Source: Uloborus plumipes | Taxonomy: Eukaryota; Arthropoda; Arachnida; Araneae; Uloboridae | Reading direction: 5' to 3' | Length of the DNA stretch: 64,000 nt | Assembly: GCA_038373865.1 (NCBI GenBank) | Contig: JAXGGA010001711.1 | Coordinates: 62,001-126,000 of the forward strand | In this document: one piece after another, positions 60,301 to 64,000 of the stretch | How positions within the stretch are numbered: position 1 is the first letter of the stretch | Layout: every line of letters starts with the position of its first letter | Position numbers and translations under genes: made by a program | Notes under the pieces: generated by a model | The model's database searches: none | Told to the model about the DNA's origin: nothing | The model's input: the letters and a program-made list of their open reading frames with translations, nothing else

Positions 60301-62199
60301 TATTTTAGGTTCATAGTTTTTTGCAAAATTATATTTTTGGCTAAGATTTTGAGTTTGTTCCGAACTCAAGGTGGGGAGGATGATGGATATAAGCCTTGAA
60401 AAGAAGAAATGATCATCCTTTCCACCTCGAGGCTACAAAAATTTGAGTTTGGCAACAATGAAAAAAGAAGTTCAATATTTAGTAGATTGCAAAACCTTTT
60501 GGCCATTTTTTGTAAGAAATTTTAATTTGAAATGTAAATAGTGTCAATAAACCTTTTTTAATATAAGCTCCTCTACTAAGATGTCACCACTTCAATAGTT
60601 TTAAGATAGTTTTAAGATACTGAGCAGACAACCGCCCATAAATTAATAAGAAAATGTGTTACGCAGATGTAACAACTACTATAATCCAAAAAAACAAAAA
60701 TCATTTAAGTTTTGTTATCGGTCTTGCCGCCCCCTGGCTGCTACGCCCGCGGCACGAGCTACTCTTGCTAACCCCTATAGGCACGCCACTGATGCTATTA
60801 TCTGAAAAAGAGGTAAAGGTTGTCAATATCAGGATTCAACTTAACAGAAGAACACTATACCAGACTGCAAATAAATTTATGTGTACCAAACACAATTCAT
60901 TGAATTACGTAATAAACTAATACAATGCGCAATAACTGAATACATTTCAATTAATTTTAAATTTGCATAGTGAAAAACAAAAATATGAAATTCCGGTTAC
61001 AAAAGATTAATCTGTTTTAATCATTCCCCGAGTCCGTTTTAATGAGTTTTGTCGTGACATCTGTATGAACGTATGTATATATTTCGCATAACAGAAAATC
61101 AGTTTACCGTAGATTGCTGAAATTTAGTATTGCTCGACTTGGCGATCGCACTGCCGCGCTCCCAGATGTAGGATGTGTATGGCGTCTTGTTGCGTACCTC
61201 CCTTTTTGGTTGTTTCAAAAGGGCTCTGTACTTGTTTTATGAGCCGAATCAATGTTAATTCCAAGTTATTTTATTCTCATTAATTTTTATTTATTTATTT
61301 ATTTATTCATAATGGAAACTGAAGTAAGGCCACAAACGCGATCTATGGTCGATATATCACAGTTTTTCTCGACAGTTGAGTATGGCTCACTTGACAATAT
61401 CAATACTTAAGTCAAATTGGCAAAAAAGTAGCACCAAAAATTGGATTGCCGAACCCAGTGCCAATTTGAAGATAATCAACAATATTCTCGTAAAATCAAT
61501 TTTAAACATGTCAATGTTTATATTAGGAATATGTGAAACTTTCTTTCACCAGTTCATTACAAACTATAGACGTAAGTATGAAATTTCTGAAGTAGTATCA
61601 TATCTTAACATATTCAGCCTTCATTTATTTGGGAAAATGATGACTGCTTTTAGGGGCTCCAATCAGAGGAGTAACAAAATTAAACATTTAGAAGGGGGAC
61701 AATAATCAATTTACCACATGAAAGTTCAATTTTCACAGACTAATAAAACACGACCATGCACATCTGCATCCTACATTTAATTAGAAAATTATTATGGGTA
61801 TGAAAAAAACTACACTAGTATCTTCCATTTGCCTAATCATCAGACAAATTTGCGCCAAATAAGGATTTTTTGAGAGGTTGCAGTGACATCCGATGACCTT
61901 TCATCTCAATGAGATCCAGTGCCTCTGGCTCCAATTACCCCAAAACAGAATCCCGAAAATTTTTAATTTCTGAAACATGAAAATTGAAACAGTTCTATAT
62001 TGTAAATGAAATCGTTTCACTTTCAGGAGTTAGAATTTTGAACGGCCCTCTGACCGACGCGCAGGAAGCTATTGCGCTGGTGCACGCCCTAGACCTGGTG
62101 GACATCTACACTGCTTCCTGGGGACCAGAAGACAAGGGCAACGCGATAGGAGGACCTGGACATCTGACCAGAAAGGCCATTTTGAAAGGAGTGACCCAA
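29354..62199 (+). CDS. PCSK7: Proprotein convertase, kexin/furin family S8B, PCSK7-like (5' part; Ser exon outside window)
   Basis: A secretory-pathway, calcium-dependent subtilisin-like protease that would cut precursors after basic residues. Coding exons: 29402-29716, 31036-31137, 35242-35421, 38544-38681, 48096-48160, 49158-49246, 62027-62199; all GT/AG and in phase, 354 codons so far. Residues 1-25 form a signal peptide and about 30-154 the prodomain ending RVQR. The catalytic domain starts at FNDPLFKEQWYL with Asp231 (AVLDDGV), His268 (NSHGT) and WGPED (328-332). The DINV..VW.R.VTGRGV and GPLTD segments are closer to PCSK7 than to furin. The oxyanion Asn, catalytic Ser, P-domain and any membrane anchor lie to the right. 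Several pocket residues differ from the family. A 33-base in-frame extra exon at 35525-35557 is possible. Confidence 0.9.
29402..29716 (+). CDS. PCSK7: Convertase coding exon 1 (signal peptide and prodomain)
   Basis: MAVLSQLIFLTIAILHVALE is a typical signal peptide, followed by an Asn-glycosylation site (NVT). SNLFVFQAENDKELQNYLNK and HGFSFIRK fit the prodomain beta-alpha fold of convertases. The donor is GTAAGT, phase 0, 105 codons. Confidence 0.9.
29717..31035. other. Convertase intron 1
   Basis: Holds a dispersed repeat at about 30030-30240 (inverted copy at 57290-57460) and a two-copy tandem at about 30275-30410. No other feature was supported. Confidence 0.5.
30030..30240 (+). repeat. 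Dispersed repeat, inverted partner at 57290-57460
   Basis: CAGCGCTAGCAGAGAAACTA and TATTGAGTAATGACGGAATT recur in reverse complement near 57360-57420. Both copies lie in convertase introns, 27 kb apart. Confidence 0.7.
31036..31137 (+). CDS. PCSK7: Convertase coding exon 2 (prodomain)
   Basis: The acceptor is TTTTTTAG. Thirty-four codons run IFQDENFYLFNHSSVCRRCR and then RTMRQLKVVSNHSM. The YLF strand is conserved in convertase prodomains. The donor is GTATTT. A later acceptor TTTCAG|GATGAA is possible but would remove three codons. Confidence 0.8.
31223..31629. mobile_element. GC-richer MITE with clustered TCATCGG/CCGATGA motifs
   Basis: The ends AGCAGCATCAACTCATCGG and CCGATGAGATTATGCTGCT are inverted. 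The interior repeats CCGATCATCG, GATGAGA and ACTCATCGG many times in both orientations. No target duplication is obvious and no protein is coded. Confidence 0.7.
31807..32350. mobile_element. Probable hAT-like MITE, 544 bp
   Basis: The ends CAGGGCCTGATTACCC and GGTTAATCGGGTCCTG are inverted repeats. Flanking C runs hide the target duplication. Confidence 0.55.
33033..34937. mobile_element. Non-autonomous hAT element, 1905 bp, TSD CGCCTCAG
   Basis: Ends CAAGGCCGTATCCAGA and TCTGGATACGGCCTTG, with exact 8 bp duplications CGCCTCAG at 33025-33032 and 34938-34945. The interior has no transposase; subterminal C and G runs (33127-33147, 34886-34900) mirror each other. Confidence 0.92.
35242..35421 (+). 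CDS. PCSK7: Convertase coding exon 3 (activation site, start of catalytic domain)
   Basis: Sixty codons. IQWASQQTLVHRVQRSKVFG holds RVQR (R151-R154), a furin-type maturation site. FNDPLFKEQWYL opens the catalytic domain. Between them lie about 34 extra residues, whereas vertebrate PCSK7 has these elements almost adjacent. The donor is GTGAGA. Confidence 0.9.
35525..35557 (+). CDS. Possible 33 bp in-frame cassette exon of the convertase
   Basis: The acceptor TTTTAATACCAG follows a pyrimidine-rich tract and the donor is GTAAGC. The phase-0 content would be KLATQLRSGIE. It would insert 11 residues between QWYL and RNVGAAGAQDINV, in the surface loop before the first catalytic strand. Family members do not need it, so it may be alternative or spurious. 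Confidence 0.35.
35558..36860. other. Convertase intron 3, left part
   Basis: AT-rich; no element ends were recognised. Confidence 0.5.
36863..37365. mobile_element. Mariner-type MITE (CACTGTAAAAAATGAA family), copy 1
   Basis: Ends CACTGTAAAAAATGAATG and TTATTTTTGCAGTG are flanked by TA. The interior is a tandem series of about 28 bp units built on the small palindrome ACAGTAATAAACTGT. Confidence 0.85.
37390..37585 (-). mobile_element. tRNA-derived SINE, copy A
   Basis: On the minus strand a B box GGGTTCGATTCCC (37507-37519) follows a tRNA-like head containing ATGCCGTAGGTTGT. The body resembles the SINE at 48222, ending in AATGGGACAACAT. It sits a few bases beyond MITE copy 1. Confidence 0.6.
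37906..38431. mobile_element. Mariner-type MITE, copy 2 (with nested hairpin)
   Basis: Ends CACTACAAAAAAGGAACTGT and TCATTTTTTACAGCG lie between TA at 37904-37905 and 38432-38433. Internal TTTACAGTTTATTACTGTAA units. A 142 bp hairpin element is inserted at 38123-38264. Confidence 0.85.
38123..38264. mobile_element. 142 bp near-perfect hairpin MITE, TSD AACT
   Basis: CTGTACCTCAGAACCAGACT through CATTTTTC is repeated in inverse almost without change, around a short loop near 38190-38205. AACT stands on both sides (38119-38122, 38265-38268), and removing one copy restores the host MITE word TTTAAAACTGTAAAATG. Confidence 0.9.
38544..38681 (+). CDS. PCSK7: Convertase coding exon 4 (catalytic Asp)
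   Basis: Forty-six codons: RNVGAAGAQDINVFPVWQRG, VTGRGVRIAVLDDGVYKRSP, EVAKNY. LDDG contains the catalytic Asp and the next Asp of the S2 pocket. The exon is much more GC-rich than its surroundings. The donor is GTAGGA. MITE copies end 112 bases upstream and begin 29 bases downstream. Confidence 0.93.
38711..39305. mobile_element. Mariner-type MITE, copy 3 (with nested hAT MITE)
   Basis: Ends CCCTGTAAAAAATGAATG and TTCATTTTTTGCAGTG between TA dinucleotides. It starts 29 bases after the donor of the catalytic-Asp exon. It is interrupted at 38918-39092. Confidence 0.85.
38918..39092. mobile_element. hAT-type MITE family B, copy 1
   Basis: Ends CAGGCCCGTCATTT and AAATGACGTCCCTG. The flanks AACTGGAA (38910-38917) and AACTGGAG (39093-39100) match at 7 of 8. 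Inserted inside MITE copy 3. Confidence 0.88.
39745..40084 (-). mobile_element. CR1-like LINE 3' fragment (first piece)
   Basis: The reverse complement matches 28215-28560, from the RGDMIQLFKF coding region to the GTATTTGTA tail (for example CCTAGAGCCTGTAGCTGGTC in sense). It continues at 42587 after a palindromic insertion. Confidence 0.88.
40085..42582. mobile_element. Palindromic element, 2.5 kb, inserted in the LINE copy (TSD TGTA)
   Basis: Ends CTGCCGTGGGCAGGTAAA and TTTACCTGCCCACGGCAG are inverted. TGTA borders both sides (40081-40084, 42583-42586). Inner inverted words TTGCACTTGAATGTTCCCAA and TTGGGAACATTCGAATGCAA pair about an axis near 41067. The interior repeats TTGGCGATATATCGCCAA-type palindromes. 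The right arm carries an (ACAT)n tract (41810-41865). No transposase. Confidence 0.82.
41810..41865. repeat. (ACAT)n microsatellite
   Basis: An imperfect run of ACATACAT units in the right arm of the 2.5 kb palindrome. Confidence 0.85.
42587..42625 (-). mobile_element. CR1-like LINE 3' fragment (second piece)
   Basis: CATCTTAAGCATTCTAAGCC and TGGAACCATAATCTAAAT continue, in reverse, the LINE sequence at 28190-28228. This shows that the palindrome at 40085 split one LINE copy. Confidence 0.85.
42626..43534. other. Intronic sequence
   Basis: No bounded element. 42830-42905 (ACTTCGGGGTTTCAAGAAAT) resembles the middle of the TIR element at 50779. Confidence 0.45.
43541..46486. mobile_element. 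2.95 kb near-perfect palindrome with 6 bp TSD CATAAG
   Basis: The two arms (43541 to about 44952, about 45078 to 46486) are almost identical inverted copies of about 1.4 kb around a 125 bp spacer. Ends are AGCGATTCCATACCAAATCA and TGATTTGGTATGGAATCGCT. CATAAG lies directly on both sides (43535-43540, 46487-46492). The 5'-AG end, long TIRs and 6 bp target duplication are known marks of Polinton/Maverick elements, suggesting a non-autonomous derivative made only of TIRs. No capsid, polymerase or integrase frame exists here. The spacer repeats an arm segment (ACCCAATCTTGTGATTGG). The element is certain; its class is inferred. Confidence 0.85.
46493..47477. other. Intronic sequence with microsatellite traces
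   Basis: CATA/CACA-rich patches at 46871-46930 and a 28-base perfect palindrome at 47283-47310. Nothing else is supported. Confidence 0.5.
47283..47310. repeat. 28-base perfect palindrome
   Basis: TAGACACATACATA is followed directly by its reverse complement TATGTATGTGTCTA. Confidence 0.9.
47478..48045. mobile_element. Mariner-type MITE, copy 4 (with nested TIR element)
   Basis: Ends CATTGTAAAAAATGAATG and TTATTTTTTACAGTG between TA at 47476-47477 and 48046-48047. It ends 50 bases before the exon 5 acceptor. Confidence 0.85.
47671..47919. mobile_element. 249 bp TIR element nested in MITE copy 4
   Basis: GAAGGGCCAGGGGGAAAAAA and TTTTTCCCCCCGGCCCTTC are inverted; AAGTGAC and GTGACTTT continue inward. 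GAT precedes and GGAT follows, so the target duplication is short or imperfect. Confidence 0.75.
48096..48160 (+). CDS. PCSK7: Convertase coding exon 5 (divergent calcium-site loop)
   Basis: Between a good TTTTCAG acceptor and a GTAAAT donor, it encodes DEKASEEFLYLNSEFKAIPE and then N plus two bases of Ser. It aligns with the family's SYDLNxNDPDPxP loop; LNS is kept but the Asp-Pro residues are absent. A MITE copy ends 50 bases before it. Confidence 0.85.
48222..48365 (+). mobile_element. tRNA-derived SINE, copy B, with 44 A tail
   Basis: A-box-like TGGTAGGTCGGTG and B-box GGGTTCGATTCCC (48269-48282) are followed by a short body and a pure A run of about 44 (48322-48365). The long uninterrupted A run suggests a young insertion or a slippage site. 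Confidence 0.8.
48388..49016. mobile_element. Mariner-type MITE, copy 5 (with nested hAT MITE)
   Basis: Ends CACTTTAAAAAAAAAGCTG and CATCGATTTTTTAGTG between TA dinucleotides, with ACAGTTTATTACTGTAAAAT units inside. It ends 141 bases before the catalytic-His exon. Confidence 0.82.
48582..48754. mobile_element. hAT-type MITE family B, copy 2, TSD TGTAAAAA
   Basis: Ends CAGGTCCGTCATTT and AAATGACGTAACTG, with exact duplications TGTAAAAA at 48574-48581 and 48755-48762. Close to the copy at 38918; each is nested in a different MITE of the same host family. Confidence 0.9.
49158..49246 (+). CDS. PCSK7: Convertase coding exon 6 (catalytic His)
   Basis: It completes Ser267 and encodes HGTYCAAIAAGVANNRVCGV and then GVAYEAKIV, with His268 as catalytic base. 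Convertases normally read N(R/K/H)HGTRCAGE; here NSHGTYCAA. The donor is GTTAGT, and the Gly is completed in exon 7. Confidence 0.94.
49247..50778. other. Convertase intron 6, start
   Basis: A/T-rich with A-rich and TTTC-rich tracts; no bounded element. Confidence 0.45.
50779..50985. mobile_element. About 205 bp TIR element
   Basis: The left end GATGTGAAGTTTAAATCCAA and right end TTGGATTTAAACTTCACATG are inverted; CGTTAAAAATGCACAAATAT continues the repeat. The middle contains CACGTGTTTCGGGGCTACAA and a doubled AAAGTCGGATGATAA-like word. Confidence 0.75.
50986..52522. other. Intronic sequence, no supported feature
   Basis: No exon or element borders recognised. The end at 52510-52522 with 53048-53165 (CAGCCCCGCTTAACGAG, AAGCGGGG) resembles a pogo/Tigger-type terminal region into which the next MITE inserted. 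Confidence 0.4.
52527..53043. mobile_element. piggyBac-like MITE, copy 2 (TTAA)
   Basis: Starts CCCATTAATGCCTAGCG and ends GGCATTAATGGG, bordered by TTAA at 52523-52526 and 53044-53047. Same orientation and nearly the same length as 15706-16218. Confidence 0.9.
53390..53459 (+). repeat. Fragment of the GGGGCAAAGTGAAAT family
   Basis: AATATTTTCACAGTTTGCAG and CGCCAC match, in reverse, 22905-22945. The Helitron starts directly at its end. Confidence 0.6.
53460..55038 (+). mobile_element. Non-autonomous Helitron, 1579 bp
   Basis: It starts TCTTAATACTATTATAAATG followed by CGAAAG, a common arthropod Helitron 5' end. It ends CCCAGGTAACGCCGGG (short hairpin), TATTTTTG, CTAG. It lies between A (53459) and T (55039), the Helitron target. 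No Rep/helicase frame. A 224-base inverted repeat is present inside. Confidence 0.85.
54332..54555. repeat. Long hairpin inside the Helitron
   Basis: About 105-base arms, nearly identical (for example TGATATTTATCGACTG against CAGTCGATAAATATCA), with a 15-base loop at about 54437-54451. Confidence 0.9.
55697..56075 (+). mobile_element. tRNA-derived SINE, copy D (long body)
   Basis: The head CCATGGTAGTCCGATCGGTA (A box) with GGGTTCGATC (B box, 55749-55758) is followed by a roughly 290-base body containing GATACCTCTGGGGTGCTGGA and ending AGCGGCAACAATAAAGCTTT. The head cannot close the acceptor stem, so it is not a working tRNA gene. Confidence 0.8.
56220..56690 (-). mobile_element. TIR repeat of the GGGGCAAAGTGAAAT family, second copy
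   Basis: GTCAAGTGCACGTGGGACAA at the left and TATTTCGCTTTGCCCCATGT at the right mirror 22104-22640. The interior is a degenerate TTCATTTATT tract (56265-56510), which explains the open frame seen there. Confidence 0.7.
57290..57460 (-). repeat. Dispersed repeat, inverted copy of 30030-30240
   Basis: TAGCAATTCCGTCATTACTC and AGTTTCTCTGCTAGCGCTGT are reverse complements of words in the first copy. Confidence 0.7.
58202..58659. mobile_element. Mariner-type MITE, copy 6
   Basis: Ends CACTAAAAAATGAATGTTG and TCATTTTTTTGCAGTG. Four clean tandem units of TTGCTCATTTTACAGTAAGA type at 58260-58375. TA is not preserved on the left. Confidence 0.8.
58679..58830 (+). mobile_element. tRNA-derived SINE, copy C
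   Basis: TCTAGTGGTCAGAGAAG (A box) and GGGTTCGAATCC (B box, 58737-58748), followed by a body with GTCATTGTCCTTTCTTTG like that of SINE B. It starts just beyond MITE copy 6. Confidence 0.7.
58886..59218. mobile_element. TIR element, about 330 bp, TTAA-like ends
   Basis: TTAAGCGATATTCACATTCG on the left and CATAATGTGAATATCCCTTTAA on the right are inverted. The interior is GC-richer with small palindromes (CATTCGAACCGAAT, CGTCGGCTCCGAC). Confidence 0.65.
59219..62026. other. Convertase intron 6, end
   Basis: Dispersed-repeat fragments at 59965-60050 and 61845-61900. A possible hAT end GGCACGCCACTG is at 60780-60791, without a secure partner. (ATTT)n at 61289-61308. No exon apart from the one at 62027. 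Confidence 0.45.
62027..62199 (+). CDS. PCSK7: Convertase coding exon 7 (S1/S4 pocket segment)
   Basis: The acceptor is CACTTTCAG. It encodes VRILNGPLTDAQEAIALVHA, then DIYTASWGPEDKGNAIGGPG and HLTRKAILKGVTQ. The donor is GTAGAT, phase 0. GPLTD is shared with PCSK7. The family's WGPEDDGKTVDGP reads WGPEDKGNAIGGP here. The intron before it is 12.8 kb. Confidence 0.94.
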
Positions 62200-62625
62200 G
62201 TAGATACTCACAACTATAAATTGTTTCTTCACATTCAAATATACAAGCGTGCCCATCTCCCCAAGACTTGAATTGACAAATATGTTTTAAATTGATGTAT
62301 CCATCAATTCAAATCCTAAAATGATGAAACCAGGCCATACGGGAATCTAGAGAAATTTTAAAAAAATTTTATACGTTGCACGACTATTATATTCCGGTCG
62401 TTCAAGAAGCGATTACAAGGAATTTATTTTTAATTATTAAAAAGTTAATTTCCTCTGATTTTTACTCATGTAGACGAGGAAAAACAATCCACGCCACTAG
62501 AAATGGTTGGCGCCAAAATCGAATCGTTGTCTTTTGCCATTTAGATCCACATGCATACCAAGTTTTGTTTGAATATTGAGCTTTTTCAGTCACACAGTAA
62601 CCACATAATACTGCTACAGTCAATT

Positions 62626-62821
62626 CAGGCACGAATTCAGAGGGGGGGGGTCATTGGGCTCATGACCACGCCCTTAAACGACTAAATATAGTTAAAAACT
62701 ATTTTGGGGTCTTTCGAAATAATTTTCTAAATTCTCCCTGTATTTGGCACAGAAATTGCACTGTGACTGCTCCTTTTTCAAAAATGACCCCCTTCTCTAC
62801 CAGAAGCTGGATCCGCCTTTA
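62626..62821. mobile_element. hAT-type MITE family A, copy 3
   Basis: Ends CAGGCACGAATTCAG and CTGGATCCGCCTTTA. The flanks AGTCAATT (62618-62625) and AGTCAACG (62822-62829) match at 6 of 8; this is the most decayed of the three copies. Confidence 0.75.
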
Positions 62822-62829
62822 AGTCAACG

Positions 62830-63775
62830 CCATGTACGAACTAATATTTTAATTCAAAAAACATTTTACTGAATTAGAAATCTCATCATCATTTCAGAAG
62901 CTATCAAGGTGCTGCTGGTCCTTTCGAATACGATACTCCACAGTCCACATAGTATATTCTTTTTTTTTCAAATCTAAATCTCTCCGTCCTTCTAATGAAG
63001 GTCGATTCATCCCGCGATACACATCTCGTAACACTATTTCGCTTTCGTTAGCTCAATCTGCTTTTGTCACCAAGGGTGCTCTGTTAGTTCACCTGCGCGG
63101 TAATATATTTTTCATCGCCGAGGAATGTTTCTGCAGATCATAACTTTGACCTTATTTAGAACACGCGTGGAATCCATGTGAAAAGCAACTAAAAGCATGA
63201 GGCTTGCCTTCACCGCAGAATCTTTACTCTCGCTCAGAAAAGAATCAGCTCAGGGGCGCCCGAAACTTTAATTTTATGGAGAGGGAGGGGTGTATTCTCA
63301 ATTCACCCAAATGCAATTCTGAATCTTACTGAATGATCAAACACAATCATGCACATTGCACACGTATTTTTATCCTTAGAGAAGGGGAACTTGTAACTAA
63401 AGGGACTAAGAGTGTCCAATCATTTGGTTAGGAAAAGCTGATGCGAAAATTGGTTCAATTGCAACGAATGGAAGACACTAGAAACTAAAGAAGGGAAGCC
63501 GATTTTATCCAATACTTTCCTTTGAAATATACCACGTGACATGGAATCCTTACTTCAAAACTTGAAGGCTTCGTTTTAAAAACCTTTTGCCTCTTTTCAA
63601 TGCCTGTATCTAATTGAAAGAGACATTAGATAATATTAAAAAAACAACAACATTGCAATATTGTTTTCAAAGTTACTGACTCGTCAGGCAAAATTTTCCA
63701 AATAAGGAGTTTTTGAAAAGTCACATTGATCTGTCCTCCGGAAGCCCCCGAATCAGCTACACTTTCTGGATCAGT
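62830..63775. other. Convertase intron 7, no exon seen
   Basis: A dispersed-repeat fragment at 63675-63730. The next convertase exon (GSIFV..SGNGG type) is not present before 64000. Confidence 0.5.
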
Positions 63776-63784
63776 GGTCGGAAG

Positions 63785-63925
63785 TAGCGCGCTACAAGTA
63801 GCGAAACTACTGTAGTAGCTACATTTTTTAGTAGTTTGTAGTGTAGCGCACTACTTTTAAAAAAAAGTAGAGTAGTGAGTAGCGCGATACAAAAATATAG
63901 TAGTTTGTAGCGATTTCTGAAAACT
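63785..63925. repeat. GTAGC/GCTAC-rich repeat
   Basis: AGTAGCGCGCTACAAGTAGC and GTAGTAGCTAC are short self-complementary units repeated to about 63920. A small related patch is at 56970-57015. Confidence 0.6.
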
Positions 63926-64000
63926 ACTTTTAAATTAAAAAATAAATAAACAAATGAAAAAAATTAAAAAAATAGAGAACGAAGGAAAAAAACAAGGTTT

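Noticed and set aside
60654..60920. 88-codon frame VGLAAPWLLRPRHELLLL type
   Set aside because: It overlaps a probable hAT end (GGCACGCCACTG) and looks like translated repeat sequence.
62376..62579. 67-codon frame after exon 7
   Set aside because: It does not continue the convertase alignment (no GSIFV/SGNGG motif) and has no supporting splice signals.

Overview
The window is animal nuclear DNA: AT-rich, with introns and little coding sequence. Long introns are packed with DNA transposons, MITEs, SINEs and LINE fragments. Protein similarity and repeat style suggest an arthropod, possibly a chelicerate such as a spider; that assignment is an inference of low to moderate confidence. Nearly all of the short open frames are chance frames inside introns or repeats.

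Two host genes are clearly visible, transcribed away from each other. On the minus strand (20597 down to 427, continuing past the left edge) lies the clathrin-assembly adaptor PICALM/AP180. Twelve coding exons are in phase with GT/AG borders: the whole ANTH domain plus the start of the disordered clathrin/AP2-binding tail. On the plus strand (29402 to at least 62199, continuing past the right edge) lies a kexin-type proprotein convertase most like PCSK7. It shows a signal peptide, prodomain, an RVQR maturation site, and the exons with catalytic Asp and His; the oxyanion and catalytic Ser exons lie beyond the window.

Region by region. 1-20600: the adaptor gene; its introns hold a four-part palindromic repeat (1724-3300), piggyBac-like MITEs, hAT-like MITEs and a pogo/Tigger transposase remnant. 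20600-29400: intergenic, with a short candidate ORF 650 bp from the adaptor start, a MITE, a complete but dead Tc1 copy, a 760 bp palindrome and a 5'-truncated CR1-like LINE. 29400-64000: the convertase, about 33 kb of genomic span for about 1.06 kb of coding sequence. Its introns carry six copies of one mariner-type MITE crowding the catalytic exons, a 1.9 kb hAT element, a palindrome inserted into a LINE copy, a 2.95 kb near-perfect palindrome with 6 bp target duplications, a Helitron, four tRNA-derived SINE heads and many nested MITEs.

The most unusual items are the 2.95 kb palindrome at 43541-46486 (a candidate non-autonomous Polinton/Maverick-like or foldback element), the repeated nesting of TIR elements with intact target duplications, and the divergent substrate-pocket and calcium-site residues of the convertase. 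No CRISPR, operon or rRNA was seen.
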